Positions 1 to 5,009 of a stretch of DNA of 5,009 nucleotides are shown in pieces. Every line of letters starts with the position of its first letter. The first letter of the stretch is position 1. The notes under the pieces were generated by a model. The model saw only the letters and a program-made list of their open reading frames with translations, was not told the DNA's origin and searched no databases. Origin of the DNA: Candidatus Kerfeldbacteria bacterium (GTDB taxonomy: Bacteria > Patescibacteriota > Patescibacteriia > PEXW01). A program made the position numbers and the translations under genes. The stretch covers positions 1 to 5,009 of the forward strand of contig CAIPSZ010000116.1 of NCBI GenBank assembly GCA_903867845.1, given 5' to 3'.

Positions 1-487
1 CAGTAATTCGAAATTCCTTAGCCTTTCCACCAATATCCAGAGTCACCCGGTCGCCCACGCGCTTCCCCATGAGCGCGCTCCCAAGGGGTGATTTATGGGA
101 GATAATCCCCTGGCCAGGATTGGTTTCGGTTGGCCCCAGGACCCGGAACTTCTGCGCTTCTCCAGCATGTTCGATGACCACGACGCTCCCTAAATGCACG
201 GAATCAGCTGAGCTCAAGGCAGGGATGATCTGCGCGTACTTCAGGTGATCTTCTATTTCCATGATGCGCTGGTTCAAACCGCGCAGCCGCCCTTTGGCAA
301 GTTGGTACGCAGCATTTTCCGAAAAGTCCCCCATCTCAGCAAGACGTTTCACTTCCGCTGCCGCTTCGGGGCGAGAACGCTTCATGCGTGCCAGCTGAGT
401 CGTGAACTCGTCAAACTTCTCCTGGGTCATATGCGGGTCGCGTCGCATGTCCGTGTACTTACCTGGTTTTCGGGTGGGAATGCGCAC
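1..487 (-). CDS. greA: Transcription elongation factor GreA, 3' end cut by the window edge
   Basis: GreA binds in the RNA polymerase secondary channel and stimulates cleavage of backtracked RNA, rescuing stalled complexes. The 162 visible codons hold the N-terminal coiled coil (about residues 20-95) with the acidic tip GDFSENAAY at 53-61; D54 and E57 match the catalytic D41 and E44 of E. coli GreA. The C-terminal FKBP-like domain follows, with ISHKSPLGSALMG and VGDRVTLDIGG. The frame is still open at base 1, so only a few C-terminal residues are probably missing. I chose the GTG at 487-485 because the segment RIPTRKPGKYTDM resembles the N-terminal extension I recall in CPR GreA proteins. In-frame ATGs at 448 and 430 are alternatives, the first preceded by AGGTAAG. 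The GTG lies 10 nt after the stop of the upstream gene and has no clear Shine-Dalgarno, so it may depend on coupling. The family call is secure; the start is not. Confidence 0.93.
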   Translation of the reverse strand, partial: MRIPTRKPGKYTDMRRDPHMTQEKFDEFTTQLARMKRSRPEAAAEVKRLAEMGDFSENAAYQLAKGRLRGLNQRIMEIEDHLKYAQIIPALSSADSVHLGSVVVIEHAGEAQKFRVLGPTETNPGQGIISHKSPLGSALMGKRVGDRVTLDIGGKAKEFRIT

Positions 488-497
488 AGTGACTTTT

Positions 498-1124
498 CTA
501 TTTGCGAACGCAAAGTCGCTTGGCTCGCTGGTACCAATCTTCGACTGAACCGCTAAGCCACCACGCATCCTTAACGATTTCAGAAAAATTTTCTGGGAAA
601 GAAAGCAATTTCGGCTTATGGAATGGCACCTGGCCCGGCGAAAGCGCAAGACTCAACGGATGTATGCCCAAACGATCACGAATTTGTAAAAGGCTTTTAC
701 CATGAAACTGTTTTCCGAAGCGCTGGACACAACGACGAATTGCAATATCTTGGATGTGTGTGCGAATAGCCCCCCGCTTCTGGTAATCGGTTCCAGATTC
801 AATATTTTTGGGGTCGTCATCATACACATCAGAAGCGGTTTCTAAAAGCTGGGTCAAAAGTTCGGGACGTTGTTGAAAGTATAAAAAGTAAGCGTCCTCA
901 TAGAGTTCGCAAGCTTCCGGATACTCCAATAATCTATCCTCCACAAGCCAACTCATGCGCCAGTTATACTTACCGTAGAGCTCATCCCGCTTAGCCCAAG
1001 CCGCATTTCGACGCTTACCTAAGTAGCCAGTCGAATTTTGATCAATAATTTTCCAAGTCTTAGGATCGAGCATGAGAACACTGTACCCTATATTATCTCT
1101 ACACACTAGTGATTCCTCGTACAT
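498..1124 (-). CDS. Uncharacterised 208-residue protein
   Basis: I do not recognise a named family. The protein is soluble-looking, with no signal peptide or membrane segment. It is rich in Trp, Tyr and Arg (for example NWRMSWL near 54-60 and DAWWLSGSVEDWYQRAK near 186-202). A helical acidic middle section (about 62-102, with YPEACELYEDAYFLYF) is followed by THIQDIAIRRCVQRFG at 122-137, then LSPGQVPFHKPKLL at 161-174. The N-terminal part NIGYSVLMLDPKTW looks like a beta strand and turn. I faintly recall similar Patescibacteria hypothetical proteins, but cannot name a function. ATG 1124 lies 3 nt after the Nudix stop (TGA AGC ATG), which suggests translational coupling. A GTG at 1106 (residue 7) with GAGGA about 7 nt upstream is a fair alternative start. 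Parts of the gene have lower GC (about 37-48% in 60-base lines) than the neighbours (about 53%), so it may be a more recent or less constrained member of the cluster. A long uninterrupted frame packed between two genes supports real coding. Confidence 0.78.
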   Translation of the reverse strand: MYEESLVCRDNIGYSVLMLDPKTWKIIDQNSTGYLGKRRNAAWAKRDELYGKYNWRMSWLVEDRLLEYPEACELYEDAYFLYFQQRPELLTQLLETASDVYDDDPKNIESGTDYQKRGAIRTHIQDIAIRRCVQRFGKQFHGKSLLQIRDRLGIHPLSLALSPGQVPFHKPKLLSFPENFSEIVKDAWWLSGSVEDWYQRAKRLCVRK

Positions 1125-1127
1125 GCT

Positions 1128-1580
1128 TCATTCTTTTGCCAAGTACGTCTTTACCCCTTCTAAATTCCCGGAGAGCAAATACTTCTCTGGCGCTTCTTGA
1201 GCAAGGTCAACCCAGGCATAGGCAACGTGTTCATCGCTTACCTGAATATCGCCGCCTTTATACTGGGCTTCAAAGAAAACGTAGAACACCTGAGTATCAA
1301 CCCCAGCAGAAGTATACTTGGCTAAGATAGTGTGGCGGCCCAGGGCAACCGGACGTGGCTGCAACGTGTATTGTATGGCCCCAATTTCTTCATGCAGCTC
1401 ACGCTGTACTATCTCTGGGAATGGCGTGGCGCGCTCGTGTACATCAATGCGGCCACCGGGCAAATCATAGAAACCGCCGTAGGTGTCTTGGGGCCGCGCT
1501 TTGAGCAACAAAAATTCGCCCTTGGTATTGCGCAGGAAAACTTTGAGGGAGACTTGAAATACCTCACGCTGGGGTTTCAT
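1128..1580 (-). CDS. Nudix hydrolase with a lengthened Nudix box
   Basis: Nudix enzymes hydrolyse nucleoside diphosphates linked to another group, often cleaning up damaged or signalling nucleotides; the substrate here cannot be told. From the chosen start the protein is 150 residues, normal for the fold. The strand EVFQVSLKVFL leads to GGFYDLPGG, then the Nudix box: G43, E49, then R60-E61-L-H-E64-E65-I-G67. The metal-binding REXXEE core is complete, but ten residues separate E49 from R60 instead of the usual seven. The C-terminal half has the expected strands (QVFYVFFEAQY, HVAYAWVDL). I chose ATG 1580 because family members start shortly before the first strand. ATG 1616 (12 residues more, 6 nt after the upstream stop, with a weak AGGG) is possible. 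A TATACT hexamer ends 6 nt before ATG 1580, so a leaderless transcript could start there. The 3' end is 3 nt before the next gene. The family is near certain and the start about even. Confidence 0.9.
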   Translation of the reverse strand: MKPQREVFQVSLKVFLRNTKGEFLLLKARPQDTYGGFYDLPGGRIDVHERATPFPEIVQRELHEEIGAIQYTLQPRPVALGRHTILAKYTSAGVDTQVFYVFFEAQYKGGDIQVSDEHVAYAWVDLAQEAPEKYLLSGNLEGVKTYLAKE

Positions 1581-1586
1581 GACTAG

Positions 1587-1592
1587 AGTATA
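1587..1592 (-). promoter_or_regulatory. Possible -10 hexamer for a leaderless Nudix transcript
   Basis: TATACT (5 of 6 to TATAAT) on the minus strand is followed by CTAGTC and then ATG 1580, so transcription would begin at about the A of the start codon. The -35 place at 17 nt spacing reads TGGTGA, a poor match. This is a weak inference; it may simply be chance in AT-richer sequence. Confidence 0.25.
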
Positions 1593-1622
1593 GCGCCCGA
1601 AAACGCATTTCACCATCTGGCC

Positions 1623-2126
1623 CTAGGTTCGCTTCTTCATGGTCTTCCGCCACGACGTTTTCTTTCCTGTCGTTGGGTACTCGGTGCGTGGTTCGGGTGT
1701 CGTCGGGGTGAGCGCGCGCAGGATGGTGTTCAATTTGGACTGGATGTTTTCCAGCTGCTGGTGGATATCATCCGAGCCTTCACCGTGGCCGCGTGCACTA
1801 ACGTGCTGCTTGCCAAAGCAATCTTTACAGAACACCGGCTTCCCCTGCACAGGACGGAATGGAACTGAACAGACCTTGCCACAATTGCCACACGTAGCGG
1901 CGTACATGCGTTGCTCGGCCTCCCCTTTCCCAAACTGCTTGAAGCAGCTCTTGCAGTACACGGGTTTGTTCCCGCGCGGCAAGAACGGCACCTCGCACGG
2001 CTTGCCGCAGTTGGCGCACGTGGCTTGGTACAAAACATTGTCACCGCCAACTGAACGTGGGCCAAAGTGACGCTCCTTAGAGGAATGCTTGTTCACGGGA
2101 CGATTGTGGTAGGCAACGTTGCGCAT
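1623..2126 (-). CDS. Tandem CxxC-x17-CxxC zinc-ribbon protein with C-terminal coiled coil
   Basis: The function is unknown. The protein carries two copies of the CxxC-x17-CxxC domain (a named small family, TIGR04272), probably zinc ribbons that bind nucleic acid or protein. In the 167-residue product, copy one has C37, C40, C58 and C61, and copy two has C79, C82, C100 and C103. The spacing is exactly 17 in both, with the shared pattern CGKxCxVPFxP. Each copy has a fifth Cys (C44, C86). Residues about 119-140 (DIHQQLENIQSKLNTILRAL) have I/L heptad spacing and likely form a short coiled coil for oligomerising. The tail is Pro/Thr then Lys/Arg rich (SWRKTMKKRT). The N-terminus is basic and His/Arg rich. 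I chose ATG 2126 because the open frame upstream runs into the flavoprotein gene and family members start shortly before the first ribbon; there is no Shine-Dalgarno. GTG at residue 10 of this version is an alternative, and a start at 2240 would overlap the flavoprotein by 40 nt. Confidence 0.83.
   Translation of the reverse strand: MRNVAYHNRPVNKHSSKERHFGPRSVGGDNVLYQATCANCGKPCEVPFLPRGNKPVYCKSCFKQFGKGEAEQRMYAATCGNCGKVCSVPFRPVQGKPVFCKDCFGKQHVSARGHGEGSDDIHQQLENIQSKLNTILRALTPTTPEPRTEYPTTGKKTSWRKTMKKRT
1815..2030 (-). repeat. Two 30-codon zinc-ribbon repeats inside the CxxC protein
   Basis: Copy one occupies 1941-2030 and copy two 1815-1904, each running from Tyr to the Phe after the last Cys (YxATCxNCGK to CKxCF). 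By hand alignment 20 of 30 residues are identical with no gaps, and 12 codons separate the copies. This indicates an internal duplication of one domain. The DNA has diverged enough that it is a protein-level repeat. Confidence 0.85.
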
Positions 2127-2153
2127 AGCCGGATGGATGAAGTGAGTGTGGTA

Positions 2154-2200
2154 AAGGATACTACTGTAGGCTGGATCCTCTTTCTGCGCAAGGCTACTAC
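2154..2200 (-). repeat. Imperfect 11-base direct repeat in the leader of the CxxC gene
   Basis: On the minus strand GTAGTAGCCTT (2200-2190) recurs as GTAGTATCCTT (2164-2154), with one mismatch and 36 nt start to start. The first copy begins immediately after the flavoprotein stop codon and both lie in the 74-base gap before ATG 2126. It could be an operator or a chance repeat. A weak promoter-like pair, TTGCGC-17-TACAGT, lies in the same stretch. Confidence 0.35.
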
Positions 2201-3439
2201 CTAGGCGTAGCTCCCTGCAACGTACCCAGTAGTCCAGCACAGCTGCAACGAGTACCCACCAGATGGCCGGCTAATGTTCAGCATATCCCCGGTTATGAAG
2301 AGGTTGGCGTACTGCTTGGAACGCATGGTCTTGTTCTCTACCTCGCTCACTGGCAATCCACCATCCGCAACCACCGCCCACTCGTAGCCCAGGAGACCAG
2401 TGATGGTGACGGGTAGCGCTTTGAGCACACGCACCAAGGTTTTTCGATCGTCTTTCAAGACGCTGTGCACTTTCTGCTCCGCTACATGATCTGGGAGGAG
2501 CGAGAGAATCGCGGGCGCTGTTCCTTTGGGCGTAAGCTGCCGCAGGACATTCTTGAATTCCTTATTTTTATTCTGATCAAAGATGCGCGTGACGTATGTA
2601 TCTAAACTCCCCAGATCAAGTTTCGGAAATACGTCAATTTCCGCAGTGACGGTGCCGGCGTGGAGCATACCCCCGACTTTTGCTGCTACGTTTAGAATGA
2701 GTGGGCCAGATAACCCAAAGTGCGTGCAGAGGATGCGACCTTTCAATGCCAGCTGCTTTTTCCCATCGATTGCAAAGGTGATTTTTACGTCATCCAAAGC
2801 GGTTCCAGCAAGCGACTTCACCCATTCGTCTGCCACCGCAAGCGGGACAATCGTTGGCGTGGACGGCACAATCGAATGGCCAAGCTTTTTCAACCAGGTA
2901 AACCCATCACCTGTGGAACCGGTTTTCGGGTGAGAGGTTCCGCCAGTTGCCAAAATATAGCTGGACGCTTCAAGTTTTTCCTTGCCGACAATCACACCGC
3001 GTATACTCCCCTGCTCGCCAAGAACCTTCGAAACGACTACTTTCGTTCGCACTTCTACTTTGCCATCATGCAAATACTTTTCCAATGTACGAACAACGTC
3101 AGCTGCGCTCAGGCTCGCCGGAAAAGCTCGCTGCCCAGCTTGCACGACCAATGGTAACCCGTGCTCGGTGAAGAACTGCATGGTCTGGGCCATACCGAAT
3201 TGCGCGAACGATGAGAACAAAAACTTCGCCCCTTTCCCATAGTGCTCCAGCAACAGGCGCTCGTTCTCTTCTGCATTGGTGATGTTGCACCGCCCACCAC
3301 CAGTCATGGCCAGTTTCACGCCAAGCCGCGGGTTCTTTTCAAGCAGGAGCACGCGCTTGCCGCGCTCTGCGGCTCGTCCCGCTGCCATCATCCCGGCAGG
3401 ACCCCCGCCAATGACGATGACATCGAAGGGCGTGCTCAT
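2201..3439 (-). CDS. HI0933/BaiN-family NAD(P)/FAD-dependent flavoprotein
   Basis: This is a member of the HI0933-like flavoprotein family (PF03486, which includes YhiN and BaiN), a cytosolic FAD-binding oxidoreductase; most members have no assigned substrate. The 412 residues match the usual length of about 400. The N-terminal Rossmann motif GGGPAG is at 11-16, with E34 at the end of the second strand (LLLEKN) placed to bind the adenosine ribose. The hallmark TGGGRCNITN is at 46-55, the ATGG turn with SHPKTGSTGDGF at about 164-180, and the closing motif GGLPVSEV, LFITGDMLNI, then GGYSLQLCWTTGYVAG near 360-409. All FAD-contact motifs are present, so it is probably functional. Its ATG overlaps the ABC-F stop (ATGA), so it should be co-translated with that gene; AAAGG lies only 1 nt before the ATG, too close for a normal ribosome site. 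The family call is secure, but naming it baiN would overclaim the reaction. Confidence 0.95.
   Translation of the reverse strand: MSTPFDVIVIGGGPAGMMAAGRAAERGKRVLLLEKNPRLGVKLAMTGGGRCNITNAEENERLLLEHYGKGAKFLFSSFAQFGMAQTMQFFTEHGLPLVVQAGQRAFPASLSAADVVRTLEKYLHDGKVEVRTKVVVSKVLGEQGSIRGVIVGKEKLEASSYILATGGTSHPKTGSTGDGFTWLKKLGHSIVPSTPTIVPLAVADEWVKSLAGTALDDVKITFAIDGKKQLALKGRILCTHFGLSGPLILNVAAKVGGMLHAGTVTAEIDVFPKLDLGSLDTYVTRIFDQNKNKEFKNVLRQLTPKGTAPAILSLLPDHVAEQKVHSVLKDDRKTLVRVLKALPVTITGLLGYEWAVVADGGLPVSEVENKTMRSKQYANLFITGDMLNISRPSGGYSLQLCWTTGYVAGSYA
3436..3439 (-). promoter_or_regulatory. ATGA stop/start overlap (translational coupling)
   Basis: The flavoprotein ATG (3439-3437) and the ABC-F TGA (3438-3436) share bases as ATGA. 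Such overlaps normally mean reinitiation by terminating ribosomes. It also shows that TGA acts as a stop here. Confidence 0.85.
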
Positions 3440-4911
3440 ACCTTTAGCGTAGCAAGATCAATGGTTGTGTCCACGCGCACCTGCGCCACGAACTCGGGGA
3501 TGTGCGAGACCATGAGCATGGCGCCTTTGTACTCGTCTAAGGCTTTTGCCAGCACCGGTAGGTGACGAAAGTTAATGTGGTTCGTGGGTTCGTCCAGGAT
3601 AAGTAAACCTGGCTTCATGAGTACCAGCCGGCAGAACGAGAGCAAGCCTTTCTGGCCTTCGGAGAGCGCGTGTATGTGCCGCGAGAGAATGTGCCCATCC
3701 AAAAGAAATCCTGCAGCAGTTGAGCGAAGGTGCTGTTCGTCATTTTCCACCATCACCTCGCGCAAGGCATCGTACGCCACTTGCTCGCCGTCGAGGTTGC
3801 CAAAGTCCTGCTGGTAGTAGCCAATGATTACTTCGGGGGGAATTGTGGCATGCGTGGTTTCGCGTGTGGCAAGCTGGGCCAGCAACGTGCTCTTGCCAAT
3901 GCCATTGGGCCCGGCAATGACCATGTGCGTGTTCTTGCGCACGGTAAGGTCGAGCTTCTTCTCCTGTACTTTTTGCCCGTGCAGTGCGGACACGCTGTGG
4001 AGCTGCAGGATCTTCCCATCGAAGTGGCTGTCGAAATTCTGGAATGGAATGGTGAATGGTCGGATCGTTTTATCCTCCTGCCGAACACTCACAATTTGCT
4101 CTTCTGCTGCTTCGGCAGTCTGGCGCATGCGCTTGGCCACAAAGCGGAGCTTGCCGCCTTTGTGCGCGAACACTTCAGCTTGTGCCCGCTTCTCCTTTAC
4201 CTGGCGCTGCATGCGCGCGTTGAGCAAGTTCTCCCGCTCAATGCGCTTGCTAATTTCTTCCACCACATCGGTGTACGTCCCCGTGTACTGCTCTACCTTC
4301 TGGGTGTGCACGTCCAGGTACAGCACGCCATCGGTAAAAGCGTTTAAAAAATCAGCATCATGGGAAATGACAATACATGTTTTCTCGTACATCACAAGAA
4401 AAGTGGTGAGGTGGTCAATCCCGTACGTATCCAAGTTGTTCGTGGGCTCATCCAGCAATAAAATGTCGGGCTTTTGAATGAGCGCGTGCGCTAGGAGCAA
4501 CCGTGCTTGCTGGCCGCCCGACAGTTCCTTCACCAACTTTGTTATGGGAACATCCAGGTGCACGATGTCAAAAACGTCCTTGATGAGCTTATCCAGGCTG
4601 TACTCGGTTTCCGTAAATGCAGTCGCAAAGTAGTCACGGACGGTAAGTCCCAACATGTCTTTGGGCATCACCTGGCGGGCAATGGCCACCGTCGCATCTG
4701 CTGGTGTACGGAACACCTGACCACCGGTCGGCTGCGCTTCCCCGGTGATGAGCTTGAAGATGGTGCTCTTCCCGGCGCCGTTCTGGCCCATGAGCGCAAT
4801 GCGGCTCCCGGCGCGAACGGAAAACGACGCCTCGCCCAGCAGCGTTTTGTGGCTGCGGTCGTACTCGAAGCTGACATCGGAAAAACGTACGGCTACGTGG
4901 TCGTTGGTCAT
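3436..4911 (-). CDS. ABC-F family ATPase (ribosome-associated type)
   Basis: ABC-F proteins have two fused nucleotide-binding domains and no membrane part; characterised members act at the ribosomal E site as translation factors or antibiotic-resistance factors. In the 491-residue product, domain one has Walker A GQNGAGKST (42-50), signature LSGGQQ (130-135), Walker B LLLDEP with TNNLD (151-161) and switch His184. A charged helical linker (about 215-280, including REDKTIRPF) matches the interdomain P-site tRNA-interaction region. Domain two has GPNGIGKST (334-342), signature LSEGQK (416-421), LLILDEP with TNHIN (436-446) and His470. Both catalytic Glu residues are present, so both sites could hydrolyse ATP. 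Domain two departs from consensus: SEGQ replaces SGGQ, and TNHIN replaces TNHLD. There is no membrane segment and no C-terminal extension. I chose ATG 4911 because MTNDHVAVRFSDVSF matches the family N-terminus as I recall it; ATG 4938 would add nine residues, and neither has a Shine-Dalgarno. It is the first gene of the cluster in this window. Resistance cannot be inferred. Confidence 0.94.
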   Translation of the reverse strand: MTNDHVAVRFSDVSFEYDRSHKTLLGEASFSVRAGSRIALMGQNGAGKSTIFKLITGEAQPTGGQVFRTPADATVAIARQVMPKDMLGLTVRDYFATAFTETEYSLDKLIKDVFDIVHLDVPITKLVKELSGGQQARLLLAHALIQKPDILLLDEPTNNLDTYGIDHLTTFLVMYEKTCIVISHDADFLNAFTDGVLYLDVHTQKVEQYTGTYTDVVEEISKRIERENLLNARMQRQVKEKRAQAEVFAHKGGKLRFVAKRMRQTAEAAEEQIVSVRQEDKTIRPFTIPFQNFDSHFDGKILQLHSVSALHGQKVQEKKLDLTVRKNTHMVIAGPNGIGKSTLLAQLATRETTHATIPPEVIIGYYQQDFGNLDGEQVAYDALREVMVENDEQHLRSTAAGFLLDGHILSRHIHALSEGQKGLLSFCRLVLMKPGLLILDEPTNHINFRHLPVLAKALDEYKGAMLMVSHIPEFVAQVRVDTTIDLATLKV

Positions 4912-4941
4912 GAACACGCAGCGTAGCAGCTTCCGCATGTG

Positions 4942-4966
4942 TTGTCACGTGTTAAAGAATTGACAA
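4942..4966. other. Hexamer inverted repeat TTGTCA-N13-TGACAA
   Basis: TTGTCA (4942-4947) and TGACAA (4961-4966) form an inverted repeat with centre-to-centre spacing of 19 nt, close to two helical turns, in the region upstream of the ABC-F gene. It overlaps both candidate promoters and a CACGTG palindrome (4946-4951). It could be a repressor site; six-base arms are short enough to arise by chance. Confidence 0.25.
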
Positions 4967-4980
4967 TACGGGCATATACT
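4952..4980 (+). promoter_or_regulatory. Candidate promoter pointing right, for a gene beyond the window
   Basis: On the plus strand TTAAAG (4952-4957) and TATACT (4975-4980) are 17 nt apart. A perfect TTGACA lies at 4960-4965, but its correctly spaced -10 partner would fall around 4983-4990 (CACCAT/ACCATA), a poor match. The A-rich sequence 4987-5009 could be the leader of a divergent gene. No coding region for it is visible here. Confidence 0.3.
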
Positions 4981-4991
4981 CTCACCATAAA
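4963..4991 (-). promoter_or_regulatory. Weak candidate promoter for the ABC-F-led cluster
   Basis: On the minus strand TTTATG (4991-4986) and TATTGT (4968-4963) are 17 nt apart, giving a start near 4956, about 45 nt before ATG 4911. Each box matches consensus in only three or four places. A promoter is expected here because the first gene has no visible upstream neighbour, but the sequence match alone is weak. Confidence 0.22.
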
Positions 4992-5009
4992 AACAAACAT
5001 AACTACTCA

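Noticed and set aside
245..705. Plus-strand frames of 103 and 67 residues opposite greA and the 208-residue gene
   Set aside because: The real minus-strand frames explain the DNA, with conserved GreA motifs. The plus-strand translations look random.
498..1124. The 208-residue gene as a toxin, nuclease or phage defence protein
   Set aside because: No catalytic motif supports it, and its tight position in a housekeeping-like cluster argues against an independent defence unit.
1730..2065. A 111-residue minus-strand frame opening at TTG 2065 with a strong TAAGGAG (2079-2073) 7 nt upstream
   Set aside because: It lies wholly inside the CxxC gene in another frame, has an Ala/Arg/Ser/Cys-rich shadow composition and no motif. 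The TAAGGAG encodes Ser-Lys-Glu in the real frame and is probably chance.
2127..2240. Extended start at ATG 2240 for the CxxC protein
   Set aside because: It would overlap the conserved C-terminus of the flavoprotein by 40 nt, and the added residues include no domain; the start at 2126 is simpler.
2583..3242. Several plus-strand frames of 74-145 residues opposite the flavoprotein gene
   Set aside because: They are antisense shadows of a gene whose FAD motifs are intact, and none has a family motif.
3730..4477. Two long plus-strand frames (205 and 217 residues) opposite the ABC-F gene
   Set aside because: They are antisense to a gene with complete ABC motifs, overlap each other, show no recognisable domain and have the Cys/Ser/Arg-rich look of shadow translations.
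4912..4938. ATG 4938 as the ABC-F start
   Set aside because: It adds RKLLRCVF, which is unlike the family N-terminus as I recall it. Still possible, since neither start has a ribosome site.
1..5009. CRISPR arrays, insertion sequences, tRNA or rRNA genes, intrinsic terminators
   Set aside because: No regularly spaced direct repeats, transposase motifs, terminal inverted repeats, tRNA-like clover leaf, rRNA sequence or GC hairpin followed by a T run was found on either strand.

Overview
The window looks like a chromosomal piece of a Candidate Phyla Radiation (Patescibacteria) genome, probably of the Parcubacteria/Paceibacteria kind. This rests on remembered resemblance of protein families, not on a search. 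The GreA has an N-terminal extension and a GDFSENAAY active tip. The ABC-F ATPase is a divergent type with a second D-loop reading TNHIN. There is a small CxxC-x17-CxxC zinc-ribbon protein and a Nudix protein with a lengthened Nudix box. TGA is used as a stop in at least two genes, so the TGA-as-glycine code of Gracilibacteria/Absconditabacteria does not apply. Base composition is moderate, around 50-54% GC by eye, with a lower-GC patch at about 780-1100.

All six genes lie on the minus strand and read from right to left. From the right edge they are: an ABC-F ATPase (start near 4911); an HI0933/BaiN-family flavoprotein (start 3439, its ATG overlapping the ABC-F stop as ATGA); a tandem CxxC-x17-CxxC protein (start probably 2126); a Nudix hydrolase (start 1580 or 1616); an unrecognised 208-residue protein (start 1124, 3 nt after the Nudix stop); and GreA (start probably GTG at 487), which runs off the left edge. 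Gaps are between -4 and about 75 bases, so one transcript could cover everything. No intrinsic terminator was seen between genes. There is no gene-free stretch longer than 300 bases; the only clear non-coding DNA is 4912-5009 (upstream of the ABC-F gene) and the 74 bases between the flavoprotein and the CxxC gene.

Functionally the cluster mixes ribosome-associated (ABC-F), transcription (GreA), nucleotide clean-up (Nudix), redox (flavoprotein) and putative nucleic-acid or protein-binding (zinc ribbon) roles. A housekeeping expression and maintenance operon is the simplest reading. I see no mobile element, CRISPR array, tRNA or rRNA and no convincing new defence system. The least explained parts are the 208-residue protein, the zinc-ribbon protein and the divergent ABC-F lineage.
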